The notes beneath the pieces are model-generated. The model worked only from the letters and a program-made list of their open reading frames with translations, was not told the DNA's origin and did no database searches. The translations under genes were made by a program, and so were the position numbers. Below are positions 10,131-20,622 of a DNA stretch of 64,000 nt, piece after piece. How positions within the stretch are numbered: the stretch's first letter is position 1; every line of letters starts with the position of its first letter. The stretch is from Alphaproteobacteria bacterium (lineage in GTDB: Bacteria; Pseudomonadota; Alphaproteobacteria; Pelagibacterales; Pelagibacteraceae): contig VGCG01000002.1 in the NCBI GenBank assembly GCA_016870175.1, positions 1-64,000 on the forward strand, written 5' to 3'.

Positions 10131-11689
10131 GTTTTGATCCAAATCTAGAAAAAATTTTAATCATAGACTTTGGCTCCCAGTTCACTCAATTAATAGCAAG
10201 AAGAACAAGAGAATTTGGGATTTATTGCGAAATAATAACCCACTTTAAATTAAAAAATTTTGATTTTAATGAAAAAATTAAAGGTATTATTTTATCAGGT
10301 GGGCCACTAAATGTTTATGAGGTTAACAAGTATTCTTTTGATAAAAAAATTTTTAAATACAATATACCAATTCTTGGTATTTGTTTTGGGCACCAGATAT
10401 TATCTAAATTAAATGGTGGTAAAGTAAAACAATCCAAACATCGTGAATTTGGCTTGGTAAATATTTTTCAAAAAAATAAAAGCATCCTAACCAAAAATTT
10501 TTTTAATAAAAAAAATTTAACTGAAGTATGGATGAGTCACGCTGATCAAGTTACTAAACTGCCAAAAAATTTCAAAGTTATTGCTTCTAGTCAAAATTCT
10601 AAGTTTGCAATTATTCAACATAAAAGACAAAATCTGTTTGGGGTTCAATTTCATCCAGAAGTAACCCACACAAAAAATGGAAAAAAAATTATTAACAATT
10701 TTATTTTTTTGATATGTAAAATGAAAAAAAACTGGTTTGTTAAAGATCAAAAATTAAAGCTTATCCAGGAAATTCAGGATCGAGTCGGCTCAAATAAAGT
10801 AATTTGCGCATTATCAGGTGGTGTTGACAGTAGTGTAGTAGCTCAACTGTTATATAAAGCAGTTGGAAAAAACTTGTACTGTATTTTTGTCAACACAGGA
10901 CTATTAAGAAAAAATGAAGAGGTTCAGGTAATTAAAACATTTAAAAAAAAACTTAAAATAAATTTAATTTATGTAAATGCTGAAAAAGAATTTATTAATA
11001 AACTTAAAAATATTACTGATCCAGAAAAAAAAAGAAAAATAATCGGTAATCTTTTCATAAAAATTTTTGAAAACTATGCAAAAAAAATTAAAAATGTTAA
11101 ATTTTTAGCTCAAGGGACTCTTTACCCTGATTTAATTGAAAGCAAATCCGTTACAGGAAGTCAAACCTCAAAAATCAAATCACACCACAACGTAGGTGGT
11201 TTGCCAAAAAAAATGAAGCTCAGTTTAATTGAGCCTTTAAAATTTTTATTTAAAGATGAAGTTAGAAATCTTGGTTTAGAGTTAAAATTAAGTAGGGAAA
11301 TTATTTCAAGACATCCATTTCCGGGACCTGGACTAGCAATAAGGATACCAGGACCAATCACTAAAGAAAAAGTAAAGATTTTAAAGGAAGCTGATTACTA
11401 TTTTATTGAGTCGCTAAGAGATCATGGTTTGTATGATAAAATTTGGCAAGCCTACGCAGCTTTACTTCCAGTTAAAACTGTAGGTGTAATGGGTGATAAT
11501 AGAACTTACGAATATCTGTGTCTACTTAGAGCAATCACTTCCGAGGATGGTATGACTGCTGATTTTTATGATTTTAGTAAATCATTTATGCAGGAGATTT
11601 CCAATAAAATAGTTAATAGCATTAGAGGAATAAATAGAGTAGTTTATGATATTACTTCAAAACCACCAAGTACCATTGAATTAGAGTAG
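10127..11689 (+). CDS. guaA: GMP synthase (glutamine-hydrolysing)
   Basis: It aminates XMP to GMP using glutamine and ATP. The N-terminal class I amidotransferase has nucleophile Cys86 in GICFGHQ and the His/Glu pair in QFHPEV. The ATP pyrophosphatase domain has the PP-loop SGGVDSS at residues 230-236. The dimerisation domain ends with the typical [10 protein letters not shown]. The length of 520 aa is normal. It overlaps the upstream TPR gene by 4 bp (ATGA), and with guaB forms a guanine-nucleotide operon. Confidence 0.98.
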   Translation: MSFDPNLEKILIIDFGSQFTQLIARRTREFGIYCEIITHFKLKNFDFNEKIKGIILSGGPLNVYEVNKYSFDKKIFKYNIPILGICFGHQILSKLNGGKVKQSKHREFGLVNIFQKNKSILTKNFFNKKNLTEVWMSHADQVTKLPKNFKVIASSQNSKFAIIQHKRQNLFGVQFHPEVTHTKNGKKIINNFIFLICKMKKNWFVKDQKLKLIQEIQDRVGSNKVICALSGGVDSSVVAQLLYKAVGKNLYCIFVNTGLLRKNEEVQVIKTFKKKLKINLIYVNAEKEFINKLKNITDPEKKRKIIGNLFIKIFENYAKKIKNVKFLAQGTLYPDLIESKSVTGSQTSKIKSHHNVGGLPKKMKLSLIEPLKFLFKDEVRNLGLELKLSREIISRHPFPGPGLAIRIPGPITKEKVKILKEADYYFIESLRDHGLYDKIWQAYAALLPVKTVGVMGDNRTYEYLCLLRAITSEDGMTADFYDFSKSFMQEISNKIVNSIRGINRVVYDITSKPPSTIELE

Positions 11690-11711
11690 ATTGTAAATAT
11701 AATAATAAAAT

Positions 11712-12131
11712 ATGAAATATTTACACACAATGATTAGAATTAAAAACATCGATGAGTCTTTAAGATTTTTTTGCGAAGGACTTGGTTTAATAGAAACAAG
11801 AAGAATTGAGAATGATAAAGGTAGATTTACACTTATATTTCTTGCTGCACCTAAAGACAACAAAGCTGAAATTGAATTAACTTATAATTGGGATGGTGAT
11901 AATCTTGGAGAGGGCTCAAGAAACTTTGGTCATCTTGCTTATCGAGTAGACAACATATACGAAACTTGTCACAGGCTCATGCGCATGGGTTATACAATAA
12001 ATAGACCTCCAAGAGATGGGCATATGGCATTTGTTAGATCTCCGGATAAAATTTCAATAGAACTTCTCCAAGAGAATTATTTAGAACCAATAGAACCATG
12101 GAAATCGATGGCAAATACAGGTACTTGGTAA
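11712..12131 (+). CDS. gloA: Lactoylglutathione lyase (glyoxalase I)
   Basis: It isomerises the methylglyoxal-glutathione hemithioacetal to S-lactoylglutathione. At 139 aa this is the short bacterial Ni-type form. Metal ligand candidates are His5 (MKYLHTMIRI), Glu in EIELTYNW, His in FGHLAYRV and Glu in KISIELLQ, in family order. The two-fold VOC fold is apparent. The gene follows guaA by 22 bp and may be read through from it. Confidence 0.93.
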   Translation: MKYLHTMIRIKNIDESLRFFCEGLGLIETRRIENDKGRFTLIFLAAPKDNKAEIELTYNWDGDNLGEGSRNFGHLAYRVDNIYETCHRLMRMGYTINRPPRDGHMAFVRSPDKISIELLQENYLEPIEPWKSMANTGTW

Positions 12132-12151
12132 TCTTTGGTTGAATAATTTCA

Positions 12152-12925
12152 GTGAACAAAATCAAAAAAATCCAAAAAAAAAAAAATAAATCTAAGATTG
12201 TTTGTCTTACAGCTTACTCAAAAAATATTGCAGAGGAAATTGATAAATATACAGATTTAATTTTAGTCGGCGATTCTTTAGGTTCAGTTTTGTATAATTA
12301 TCGTACAACACGAAATGTTACACTCAACATGATGATTGAACATGCAAAAAGTGTCAGGCAAGGCGTTACCAAAAGCTTAATGGTAGTTGATTTACCCTAT
12401 AACACCTATCGTAATAAGATAGAGGCACTAAAATGTTCAAAAAAAATAATAAAAGAAACCAAATGTGATGCGGTCAAGTTAGAGGGCGGCTTAAAGATCA
12501 TTGAAATAGTTAAACATTTAACGAAAAATAAAATTCCAGTAATGGGACATGTGGGAATTTTGCCACAGTCTGTTCAAGGAAAATTTAGATTTAAAGGTAA
12601 AAATTTAAAAGAACAAAAACAAATTTTATCAGATGCAATAGCTCTTGAAGAAGCAGGTGTATTTTCAGTTGTTATAGAAGGGGTAGAAAAAAATCTCTCG
12701 AAATTAATAACTAATAAAATTAAAATACCTACAATTGGTATTGGTGCATCAAATTATTGTGACGGTCAGATTTTAGTAACAGATGATATTTTAGGTTTAA
12801 CAAAATCAAAAATAAAATTTGTAAAAAATTACTTTAATATGAAAAAAAGTATCAGATTAGCAGCTAAAAAATATAGATTAGATGTGATCAGTAAAAAATT
12901 CCCAAGTAAAAAATATCTTTATTAA
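12152..12925 (+). CDS. panB: 3-methyl-2-oxobutanoate hydroxymethyltransferase
   Basis: PanB transfers a hydroxymethyl group from 5,10-methylene-THF to 2-oxoisovalerate, giving ketopantoate for pantothenate synthesis. Signatures are VCLTAYS, LVGDSLGSVLYNY, MVVDLPYNTYRN, CDAVKLEGG and GHVGILPQSV, with the metal-binding Asp residues in GDS and VVDLP. The length is 257 aa. The start is GTG. No other pantothenate gene is nearby. The 3' end overlaps the convergent TerC gene by 4 bp. Confidence 0.95.
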   Translation: MNKIKKIQKKKNKSKIVCLTAYSKNIAEEIDKYTDLILVGDSLGSVLYNYRTTRNVTLNMMIEHAKSVRQGVTKSLMVVDLPYNTYRNKIEALKCSKKIIKETKCDAVKLEGGLKIIEIVKHLTKNKIPVMGHVGILPQSVQGKFRFKGKNLKEQKQILSDAIALEEAGVFSVVIEGVEKNLSKLITNKIKIPTIGIGASNYCDGQILVTDDILGLTKSKIKFVKNYFNMKKSIRLAAKKYRLDVISKKFPSKKYLY

Positions 12926-13533
12926 AAAAATTTTTTAAAGTTTTCGTTAATTGAAATAATATTCAAATCGCTTAAACCACCAATTACAAGTTGAAGTGCA
13001 ACGATTAAGATTGCAATCAATCCAATATAGCCTACAAATTTATGTTTTTGAATTTGTTCAGCAAAAAATCTTGCTAATGTCCCAACTAGAATTACCGATA
13101 AAAAAAGACCTAAAATAAGTAAATTTAAGTTATTTTTTGCAGCACCAACAATTGCAATAACATTATCAAAACTTAAAGTAATATCTGCAAATAAGACTTT
13201 ATAAACACTTTTAACATAGGATGGCTCTTTAGAAACACTAGTTGGAGATTTAATTTTTTTGTTATCAAATAAATCTCTTCTCAAATCATTTACTATCCAA
13301 ATCAATAATAATCCTCCTAATATTTTGACATAGGCAAAACCAAACAAATATGACGCAAAAAATGCAAATATAATCCTAAAAACTAATGCCCCAAATAATC
13401 CCCAAAGTATTATTTGATTTCTATGTCTTGGTGCAAAGTTGGCGGCAACCATTCCAATAATAATTGCGTTATCTGCTGCCATAATTATATCAATGATTAT
13501 TATTTGAAAAATTATTATAGAATTTTCGAACAA
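12922..13533 (-). CDS. TerC/YjbE-family integral membrane protein
   Basis: The 203-aa protein has about seven transmembrane segments and the paired TerC signature: DIIMAADNAIIIGM near the N-terminus and DITLSFDNVIAIVG in the second half, each carrying a conserved membrane-embedded Asp. Members are implicated in metal (Mn or tellurite) homeostasis or in metalation of exported proteins; the specific role here cannot be read. It is divergent from csaA (58-bp gap) and convergent with panB. Confidence 0.85.
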   Translation of the reverse strand: MFENSIIIFQIIIIDIIMAADNAIIIGMVAANFAPRHRNQIILWGLFGALVFRIIFAFFASYLFGFAYVKILGGLLLIWIVNDLRRDLFDNKKIKSPTSVSKEPSYVKSVYKVLFADITLSFDNVIAIVGAAKNNLNLLILGLFLSVILVGTLARFFAEQIQKHKFVGYIGLIAILIVALQLVIGGLSDLNIISINENFKKFF

Positions 13534-13591
13534 AGTATATTTAACTTACTAAAAAAATTTTAATTAATCAATATTCATTATATATTCTCTT

Positions 13592-13933
13592 ATGAAAGAA
13601 AAAATTAGTTATGATATTTTTGAAAAAGTTGACATTCGTGTTGGAACAGTTGTTTCTGTAAAAAAAAATGAAAAAGCCAGGAAACCTTCCCTAGTAATTC
13701 AAGTAGATTTTGGTCAAGAAATTGGTATTAAACAATCTTCTGCTCAAATTACACATTATTACAATGAAGAAAATCTTAAAGGTAGGCAAGTTATTGGGAT
13801 TTGTAATTTTGAGGAAAAAAATATCGCTGGAGTAATTTCTCAAGTTTTAATTCTAGGGTCAATAGACAAAGAAGGAAAAGTTATATTAGTTCATCCATCT
13901 CAAAAGTCAGAAAATGGATTACCAGTGGCTTAA
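13592..13933 (+). CDS. csaA: CsaA-type tRNA-binding / chaperone-like protein
   Basis: The 113-aa protein is a single OB-fold tRNA-binding domain, as in B. subtilis CsaA and the C-terminus of bacterial MetRS. Motifs are KVDIRVGTVVSV, GIKQSSAQIT and GRQVIGICNF. CsaA has been described as an export-related chaperone and as a tRNA-binding protein; which applies here is unknown. It is transcribed separately, divergent from the TerC gene. Confidence 0.88.
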   Translation: MKEKISYDIFEKVDIRVGTVVSVKKNEKARKPSLVIQVDFGQEIGIKQSSAQITHYYNEENLKGRQVIGICNFEEKNIAGVISQVLILGSIDKEGKVILVHPSQKSENGLPVA

Positions 13934-14003
13934 ATATAAAATTATGATATGTCAATTTACCACAGTCAATAAAATAGATTAAAAAGTCTAAAATAATAAA
14001 AAA

Positions 14004-16673
14004 ATGAAACCAGGAAATAAAAATTCATATAATTCTTTAAAAACAATTAAAATAAGTGGCAAAAATTATAAGTATTATTCTCTCGTTCAGGCAGAAAAAA
14101 ACGGATTAGAAGGTATATCAAAATTACCGAAATCTTTAAAAGTTCTTCTTGAAAATCTTTTAAGATTTGAAGATGACCTATCGGTTACAAAAAGTCAAAT
14201 TCAAGGAATAAAAGATTGGTTAACAACAAAAACATCAATAACAGAAATAGCATATCGACCAGCAAGAGTTTTGCTTCAGGATTATACGGGTATTCCTGCA
14301 GTTGCAGATCTTGCTGCCATGCGAGAAGCAGTGAAAGAAAAAAATAAAGATCCTGATACTATAAACCCGCTTTCAGCAGTTGATCTGGTTATTGATCACT
14401 CAGTGCAAGTCGACCAGTATGCTAAATCAGACTCTTTTGAAAAAAATGTTGATATAGAGTTTAAAAGAAATGGTGAAAGATACTCTTTTTTAAAATGGGG
14501 ACAGCAAGCTTTTAATAATTTCAGAATTGTACCACCTGGCACAGGAATTTGTCATCAGGTAAATTTAGAATATTTATCTAAAGTAGTTTGGTTTGACGAA
14601 TTTAATGGAGAAAATTATCTTTTTCCAGACACGCTAGTTGGAACCGACAGTCATACGACCATGGTGAATGGTTTATCTGTATTAGGGTGGGGAGTAGGAG
14701 GTATCGAAGCCGAGGCAGGAATGCTTGGTCAACCGATATCGATGTTGATACCTGAGGTTGTTGGTTTTGAAGTAAAAAATAAAATGCCTGAGGGGACTAC
14801 CGCAACAGATCTAGTTTTAACTGTAGTTAAAATGCTAAGAGATAAGGGCGTTGTAGGAAAATTCGTTGAGTTTTATGGAGATGGTTTAAAAAACTTATCA
14901 CTTGCTGATCGAGCAACTATTGCAAACATGGCACCAGAGTATGGCGCAACATGTGGTTTTTTCCCAGTTGATGATGAAACTTTAAAATATCTTAAATTTT
15001 CAGGAAGAGACCAGGAAATAATAGATATTGTTGAAAAATACACCAAAGAGCAAGGCTTATGGGTTAGTAATGAAATTGAATTTACTGATACTTTATCTCT
15101 AGATATGTCAACTGTTATGCCAACTATTTCAGGTCCTAAAAGACCTCAAGACAAAGTTTTGCTTGTCGATGCAGCAAATAGTTTTAAAAAAGTTTTTGAA
15201 CAAACAACTCACAAAAAAACTTATTCCATTTCTAATGTATCAAATGCAGATTATCAAATTAAAGATGGATCAATTTTAATAGCAGCGATTACATCTTGTA
15301 CTAATACTTCTAATCCAAATGTATTAATCGGGGCAGGATTACTAGCAAAAAAGGCAGTTGAATTTGGTTTAAAGGTTAAACCCTGGGTTAAAACTTCTTT
15401 AGCTCCTGGTTCACAAGTAGTTACGGACTATTTAGCTAAAGCTGGGTTAAATATTTATCTTGATAAACTTGGATTTAATTTAGTTGGGTATGGTTGTACA
15501 ACCTGTATTGGGAATTCAGGTCCTCTTTCGGAAAACATTGTTGACTCAATTCAAAAAGAAAACATTTATGCAGTATCAGTTTTATCGGGCAATAGAAATT
15601 TTGAGGGAAGAATTTCACCTCACATCAAAGCGAATTATCTAGCTTCACCCCCCTTAGTAGTTGCTTATGCTCTTGCTGGGCACATGGAATTTGATTTGTA
15701 TAAAGATTCTTTTGGCAAAAACAAAGAGGGCAAAAATATTTATTTGAAAGATATTTGGCCATCCAATCAAGAAATTGATGAAATATTAAAAAAATCCTTA
15801 AACCCGGATATGTTTATTAAAAGATACTCAAACATATCTGAAGGCCCTAAACAGTGGCAAGATATAAAAACCATAAATAGCAGTATCTATAATTGGGATG
15901 AGAATTCCACCTATGTAAAAAAACCACCTTTTTTTGACTCCCTATCTGATCAGCCAGAGGGATTTAAAAAGATTAAAGACGCTAGACCGTTATTAATCTT
16001 AGGCGATATGGTAACAACGGACCATATTTCTCCCGCAGGAGCTATTCAAAGGGATAGTCCAACAGGTGAATATTTTATGGAGCGTCAAATCTTACCAAAA
16101 GATTATAATTCTTATGGTTCTAGAAGGGGTAATCACGAAGTAATGATGAGAGGCACATTTGCTAATATTAGAATAAAAAATGAAATAGTTCCAGGAGTAG
16201 AGGGCGGTTTTACAAAATTATATCCTGAAGGAAAAGTAATGCCAATTTATGATGCAGTCGTTCAATATAAAAAAAGAGGAACTGACTTAGTTGTCATTGG
16301 CGGGAAGGAATATGGCACAGGATCATCAAGAGACTGGGCAGCAAAAGGAACTAAATTATTGGGTATTAAGGCAATAATAGCAGAGAGTTTTGAACGAATT
16401 CATAGATCTAATTTAATTGGCATGGGAATTTTACCACTGCAATTTATCGATGGCACAAATAGAACTAATTTAAAATTGATTGGCTCAGAATTAATAAGTG
16501 TTACTGAATTAGAAAAAGGTATTAATCCGTCAGATAAGGTTCATTTAGAAATTAAATATGCTTCCGGCCTTATCAAGAAAATTAAAACTTTATGCAGAAT
16601 TGATACAAAAAATGAATTAGAGTATTACAAAAATGGCGGAATACTCCAATATGTTTTAAGAAATATGATTTAA
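14004..16673 (+). CDS. acnA: Aconitate hydratase A
   Basis: It interconverts citrate and isocitrate in the TCA cycle. The 889-aa protein is of the AcnA/IRP1 class. The [4Fe-4S] ligands are Cys432 (TSCTNTSNP), Cys498 and Cys501 (GYGCTTCIGNSG). LVGTDSHTTMVNGL and the swivelling-domain motif KEYGTGSSRDWAAKG are present. Two further genes follow closely (2-bp gap, then an 8-bp overlap), so it may lead a short operon with envelope genes. Confidence 0.97.
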   Translation: MKPGNKNSYNSLKTIKISGKNYKYYSLVQAEKNGLEGISKLPKSLKVLLENLLRFEDDLSVTKSQIQGIKDWLTTKTSITEIAYRPARVLLQDYTGIPAVADLAAMREAVKEKNKDPDTINPLSAVDLVIDHSVQVDQYAKSDSFEKNVDIEFKRNGERYSFLKWGQQAFNNFRIVPPGTGICHQVNLEYLSKVVWFDEFNGENYLFPDTLVGTDSHTTMVNGLSVLGWGVGGIEAEAGMLGQPISMLIPEVVGFEVKNKMPEGTTATDLVLTVVKMLRDKGVVGKFVEFYGDGLKNLSLADRATIANMAPEYGATCGFFPVDDETLKYLKFSGRDQEIIDIVEKYTKEQGLWVSNEIEFTDTLSLDMSTVMPTISGPKRPQDKVLLVDAANSFKKVFEQTTHKKTYSISNVSNADYQIKDGSILIAAITSCTNTSNPNVLIGAGLLAKKAVEFGLKVKPWVKTSLAPGSQVVTDYLAKAGLNIYLDKLGFNLVGYGCTTCIGNSGPLSENIVDSIQKENIYAVSVLSGNRNFEGRISPHIKANYLASPPLVVAYALAGHMEFDLYKDSFGKNKEGKNIYLKDIWPSNQEIDEILKKSLNPDMFIKRYSNISEGPKQWQDIKTINSSIYNWDENSTYVKKPPFFDSLSDQPEGFKKIKDARPLLILGDMVTTDHISPAGAIQRDSPTGEYFMERQILPKDYNSYGSRRGNHEVMMRGTFANIRIKNEIVPGVEGGFTKLYPEGKVMPIYDAVVQYKKRGTDLVVIGGKEYGTGSSRDWAAKGTKLLGIKAIIAESFERIHRSNLIGMGILPLQFIDGTNRTNLKLIGSELISVTELEKGINPSDKVHLEIKYASGLIKKIKTLCRIDTKNELEYYKNGGILQYVLRNMI

Positions 16674-16675
16674 AT

Positions 16676-17320
16676 ATGGACGAGGATTTAGCAATTATAA
16701 ATTCAAATACAAGAAACGAAAAAATTAAAAATTTTTTAATTAAAAATAAAAAAAAATTAATTTCAGTAATATCAATTTTTGTTTTACTTCTAATGGGATA
16801 TTTTGGTTACAAAGAATATAAAAATATTCAAAGAGTTAAAATTTCTGATGAATTTAATATGATCGTTGCAGAGTATTCAGAAACAAATAGCGAGACTACT
16901 GTCAAAAGATTGATAGATGTTATTAATAAAAAGGATCCTACCTATTCACCATTATCTCTATATTTCATAATTGATAATAAGCTTATCTCGGATCATCAGC
17001 AGGTCGCTAATTTTTTTGATGTTTTAATTAATAAAGTCGATCAAGAAAAAGAAATGAAAAATTTAATTATATACAAAAAATCTCTTTATATTGCTGATCG
17101 AGCTGATGAAGGAGAATTATTAAATACGCTTAGTCCATTAATTAATACAGAAAGTATTTGGAAATCACACGCATTATATTTAGTAGCTGAGTTTTTTTAC
17201 TCAAAAAATGAAAAAGAAAAATCTAAAGAATTTTTTAATCAAATAATAAATTTATCAACTGCAAATGAGGATATTAAGCAGCGGGCTCAAATAAGATTGA
17301 TTAGAGATTTGAGTGAATAA
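16676..17320 (+). CDS. YfgM-like membrane-anchored TPR protein
   Basis: The 214-aa protein has a short cytoplasmic N-terminus, one transmembrane segment at about residues 33-50, and an extracytoplasmic helical region with TPR-like repeats. This is the layout of YfgM-type (tetratricopeptide_9-like) proteins that associate with the Sec translocon. The neighbouring gene downstream, overlapping by 8 bp, is a BamB-like protein; the yfgM-bamB pairing is common in proteobacteria and supports the call. Sequence identity alone would be weak. Confidence 0.75.
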   Translation: MDEDLAIINSNTRNEKIKNFLIKNKKKLISVISIFVLLLMGYFGYKEYKNIQRVKISDEFNMIVAEYSETNSETTVKRLIDVINKKDPTYSPLSLYFIIDNKLISDHQQVANFFDVLINKVDQEKEMKNLIIYKKSLYIADRADEGELLNTLSPLINTESIWKSHALYLVAEFFYSKNEKEKSKEFFNQIINLSTANEDIKQRAQIRLIRDLSE

Positions 17321-18611
17321 GATAATTTTATCAATTCTAGTAATATTAATTTTTCATAGTTGTTCTTTTAACGAAAATTCAAAAATATGGAAAAATAAGG
17401 ATAAAAATTTAGAAAACCAAAAAAATATTAAAAAATTATTTAATGAAAATAAAAAATTAGTTTCGGAACTTAATCCTCAGGTAAGACTAGATTTATCGAA
17501 TATTGCATCAACCAGTGAAGCTATAAACAATCAAAATAATCAAGGATCACAAACGTATAGTGGGTCACTAATCAAATCAGCAAACTATAAATTTTCAACA
17601 ATTGAAGACACAAATGGCTTAAATTTAAAACCTGTTTTTTTAAACGATGGTTTAATTTTTTTTAATAATAAAGGCTCAATTATAAAATATAACAGCGATC
17701 AAAAAGTTGTTTGGGAAAAAAACTATTACTCAAAATCTGAAAAGAAATTAGATCCTAGACTATATTTTGCAAATAATCGTGAAAATTTGATAATTGTTGA
17801 TAATATTTCGAAATATTATTCAATAAATATTAATACAGGAGAACTTAATTGGTCTAAAGCTAACCCTTATCCATTTAATTCTGAAATAAAGATATACAAA
17901 GAAAAATTTTTTGCTGTTGATTATAAAAATACCTTGAGGTGTTTTGATATTTTTGATGGATCAGAATGCTGGAATTTACCGACACAAGACTCATTTACAT
18001 TATCTAATGCCCAAAATTCTTTAATTATAATTAATAATCAAGTTATATTTAGTAATTCTATAGGTGAAATTACTTCGGTAGATATCGAAACAGGTTTAAT
18101 AATTTGGCAAGTACCCACTCAAAGTGTTTCTATGGTTAATGAAGCATTTAAATTAGAAACATCAAAGTTAGTATCAGATGGCAATTCAGTTTTTTTTTCA
18201 AATAATAAAAATGAATTTTATTCAATAGATGTAAATACTGGAGCTATAAATTGGATCAATGAAATAAATTCTAATCTTACACCAGTTGTTATTGATAAAA
18301 TAGTTTTGACCGTATCAGATGACGGATATTTATTTATCGTTGAAAAAGAAAAAGGAAATATTGTCAGAATTAATGATCTCCTTGTCAACCAAGATATTAA
18401 AAAAAAAAAATCTGTTAAACCTATAGGATTTGCTATTGGCGGAAAAAACTTATTTTTAACACTTAATAATGGCATAGTAGTAGTAGTTAGCTTAGAACAA
18501 GGAAATATTTTATATATTGAAAAAGTTTCGGGAGATTATATTTCTGAACCTTTTATATTTAATGAAAAGTTATACATTATACGAAATGGTTCAATAATTG
18601 TTTATAGCTAA
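17313..18611 (+). CDS. bamB: BamB-like PQQ-repeat lipoprotein
   Basis: The protein is 432 aa with a lipoprotein signal peptide (hydrophobic stretch ending IFHSC, lipidated Cys17). A low-complexity Asn/Lys linker leads into a beta-propeller with repeated PQQ-like blades such as INTGELNWSKANP, IETGLIIWQVPTQ and VNTGAINWINEIN. BamB helps the BAM complex fold outer membrane proteins. The start is GTG and overlaps the upstream YfgM-like gene by 8 bp. The der GTPase gene, which often follows bamB, is absent here. Confidence 0.85.
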   Translation: MNKIILSILVILIFHSCSFNENSKIWKNKDKNLENQKNIKKLFNENKKLVSELNPQVRLDLSNIASTSEAINNQNNQGSQTYSGSLIKSANYKFSTIEDTNGLNLKPVFLNDGLIFFNNKGSIIKYNSDQKVVWEKNYYSKSEKKLDPRLYFANNRENLIIVDNISKYYSININTGELNWSKANPYPFNSEIKIYKEKFFAVDYKNTLRCFDIFDGSECWNLPTQDSFTLSNAQNSLIIINNQVIFSNSIGEITSVDIETGLIIWQVPTQSVSMVNEAFKLETSKLVSDGNSVFFSNNKNEFYSIDVNTGAINWINEINSNLTPVVIDKIVLTVSDDGYLFIVEKEKGNIVRINDLLVNQDIKKKKSVKPIGFAIGGKNLFLTLNNGIVVVVSLEQGNILYIEKVSGDYISEPFIFNEKLYIIRNGSIIVYS

Positions 18612-18612
18612 A

Positions 18613-19041
18613 ATGATTTTAAAAATTTTAGAAAAATTGGGTCGCAAAAAAGTTGTACTTGATAGGGGACCGTCTCATCCGAAATTTAGTGAAGCCAAAC
18701 CTTGGATGAACAGATATTATGTTTTATTTAGGCACAGGCCTAAATGGTTTCCATTTAATATTTTAATTCACGAGATGCTAGCAGATGATCATGGTGAGGG
18801 AGTGCATAATCATACATTTCCTTATATAACAATTATTTTGAGAGGAGGGTATTGGGAAACTTTAAAAACAGGAAAATATTGGCGACCGCCTGGATATATT
18901 GGTTTTAGATCGGCAAATAATTTGCACAGAGTTGATCTAGAACAAGGAACAAAACCATTAACTTTATTTATTGCAGGACCCTTTGGACTTAGAAAAGGAT
19001 CAAGGTCTGAATACGGTATCGATTTCACAAATAATAAATAA
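18613..19041 (+). CDS. Cupin-fold protein of unknown function
   Basis: I chose the ATG at 18613, 1 nt after the bamB stop, over a TTG at 18598; this gives 142 aa. The middle of the protein contains a His-rich metal-binding cupin pattern (HEMLADDHGEGVHNHTFPY) followed by ILRGGYWET and a second half with RSANNLHRVDL. That is consistent with a small metal-binding jelly-roll protein. I do not recognise a substrate. It is probably co-transcribed with bamB. Confidence 0.65.
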   Translation: MILKILEKLGRKKVVLDRGPSHPKFSEAKPWMNRYYVLFRHRPKWFPFNILIHEMLADDHGEGVHNHTFPYITIILRGGYWETLKTGKYWRPPGYIGFRSANNLHRVDLEQGTKPLTLFIAGPFGLRKGSRSEYGIDFTNNK

Positions 19042-19119
19042 ATGTTACTGAATTGATCAAATCAATATTTAACAGGTCAAATTGATAAAATATAATTTTT
19101 CTGTTGAAAGAAGATAATT

Positions 19120-20541
19120 TTAATTTTTCCTTAAAAGCTTAAAAGCCTCTAAAGCAGACGCTCTTGCTTGTTCATGAACAACAATGGGTTCAGGATAATC
19201 TTTTCCAATCATTATTTTAATTTTTTCTTGAATTTTTTTTTCTAATTCCCAAGGTTTATGAAGAAATTCATTTGGCATATTTTTAAGTTCTGGCACCCAT
19301 TTTCTTGTATAAGTTCCTTCAGGGTCAAATTTAATACCTTGTAACGTAGGGTTGAAAATTCTAAAATAAGGTGCAGCATCAGCTCCGCAACCAGCTACCC
19401 ATTGCCATTGTGCAACATTGCTAGCCTCATTGTAATCTACAAGGCAATTCTTGAAGTATTTTTCTCCTTCCATCCAGTGAATTCTTAAGTGTTTTACTAA
19501 AAAAGAAGCGACAATCATTCTTACTCTGTTGTGCATCCAGCCTGTTTCATATAGTTCTCTCATTCCAGCATCAACTATTGGATAACCTGTCATTCCTTGT
19601 TTCCATTTTTTTAAAAATTTATCATTTTTAACCCATTGGAAATTATCAAATTCTTTTCTTAGATTACCCTGTAACATTTCAGGGAAATAATTAATTAAAC
19701 TATAAGAAAACTCTCGCCAACCAAGCTCATTTATGTACTTTCTGTATCCTTTGGTTTTTTTTGCTAAAGAGTCACATTTGTTCCAAATACTCTCAACATG
19801 TATTTGGCCAAATTTCAAATAAGGAGATAATTTGGATGTACCATTAACCCCTGGTATATCTCTTGCTTCTCCATAATTATGAATTTTATCTTTTATTAGT
19901 TCATCTAATTTTAATTTCGCCTCAATTTCTGAAGGTTTCCAATATTTTTCAAATTTTTTAAACCAATTTTTATTAGGCAAGATTTCTTTTGCTTCAATAG
20001 TTTTTTTAAAAAAAGAAAACGACTTATCTAATTTTTTTATTTGAAAAACTTTAGAAGGTACTTGATTTAAATATTTTAGTTCAGCATTTTTCCAAAATGG
20101 GGTAAAAACTTTAAAAGGCGTACCATCATTTTTAGTGATATCCTGAAATTCATTTAATATGTTACCTTTAAAATATTTATAATTTATTTGATTTTTTATA
20201 AAAATGTCTCTAATTTTTTTACCTTTTGCAATTATATCTGGTTCATAAATTTTGCTCCAATAAACAGTTATGTCATCATTTTTTTTAATCTTAGATAATA
20301 TTTCTATTTCATCACTTTCAATTATTTCTAATGATATATTGTATTTTTTTAAATCAATTTCAAAAGCTTCAAGAGATTTTGATAGCCACCATTTCTGTGC
20401 CTCTCTTTTTTTATCAAAATTCTTATTATTATAAATATATAATGCAGAAACTCTTTTATGATTTTGACTTGCAAATGATAAAGCAGGATTGTGTTCAATT
20501 CTAAAATCTTCTCTAATCCAAACAATTGCATTTTTAGTCAT
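19120..20541 (-). CDS. phrB: Deoxyribodipyrimidine photolyase
   Basis: It repairs UV-induced cyclobutane pyrimidine dimers using blue light and FADH-, fitting a surface-ocean lifestyle. The 473-aa protein has the N-terminal photolyase antenna domain (AIVWIREDFRIEHNPAL) and the FAD-binding helical domain. Signatures are LGWREFSYSLI, TGYPIVDAGMRELYETGWMH, NRVRMIVASFLVKHL and NVAQWQWVAGCGADAAPYF. It looks like class I CPD photolyase, though a cryptochrome-like role cannot be excluded from sequence alone. Confidence 0.93.
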   Translation of the reverse strand: MTKNAIVWIREDFRIEHNPALSFASQNHKRVSALYIYNNKNFDKKREAQKWWLSKSLEAFEIDLKKYNISLEIIESDEIEILSKIKKNDDITVYWSKIYEPDIIAKGKKIRDIFIKNQINYKYFKGNILNEFQDITKNDGTPFKVFTPFWKNAELKYLNQVPSKVFQIKKLDKSFSFFKKTIEAKEILPNKNWFKKFEKYWKPSEIEAKLKLDELIKDKIHNYGEARDIPGVNGTSKLSPYLKFGQIHVESIWNKCDSLAKKTKGYRKYINELGWREFSYSLINYFPEMLQGNLRKEFDNFQWVKNDKFLKKWKQGMTGYPIVDAGMRELYETGWMHNRVRMIVASFLVKHLRIHWMEGEKYFKNCLVDYNEASNVAQWQWVAGCGADAAPYFRIFNPTLQGIKFDPEGTYTRKWVPELKNMPNEFLHKPWELEKKIQEKIKIMIGKDYPEPIVVHEQARASALEAFKLLRKN

Positions 20542-20622
20542 TGAAATTATTTTTTTTGGTTAAAAATTTATGCGCTCTTAAACTGGATTACCTTTAAAAG
20601 GAATTGAAAATTTTTCAAGATG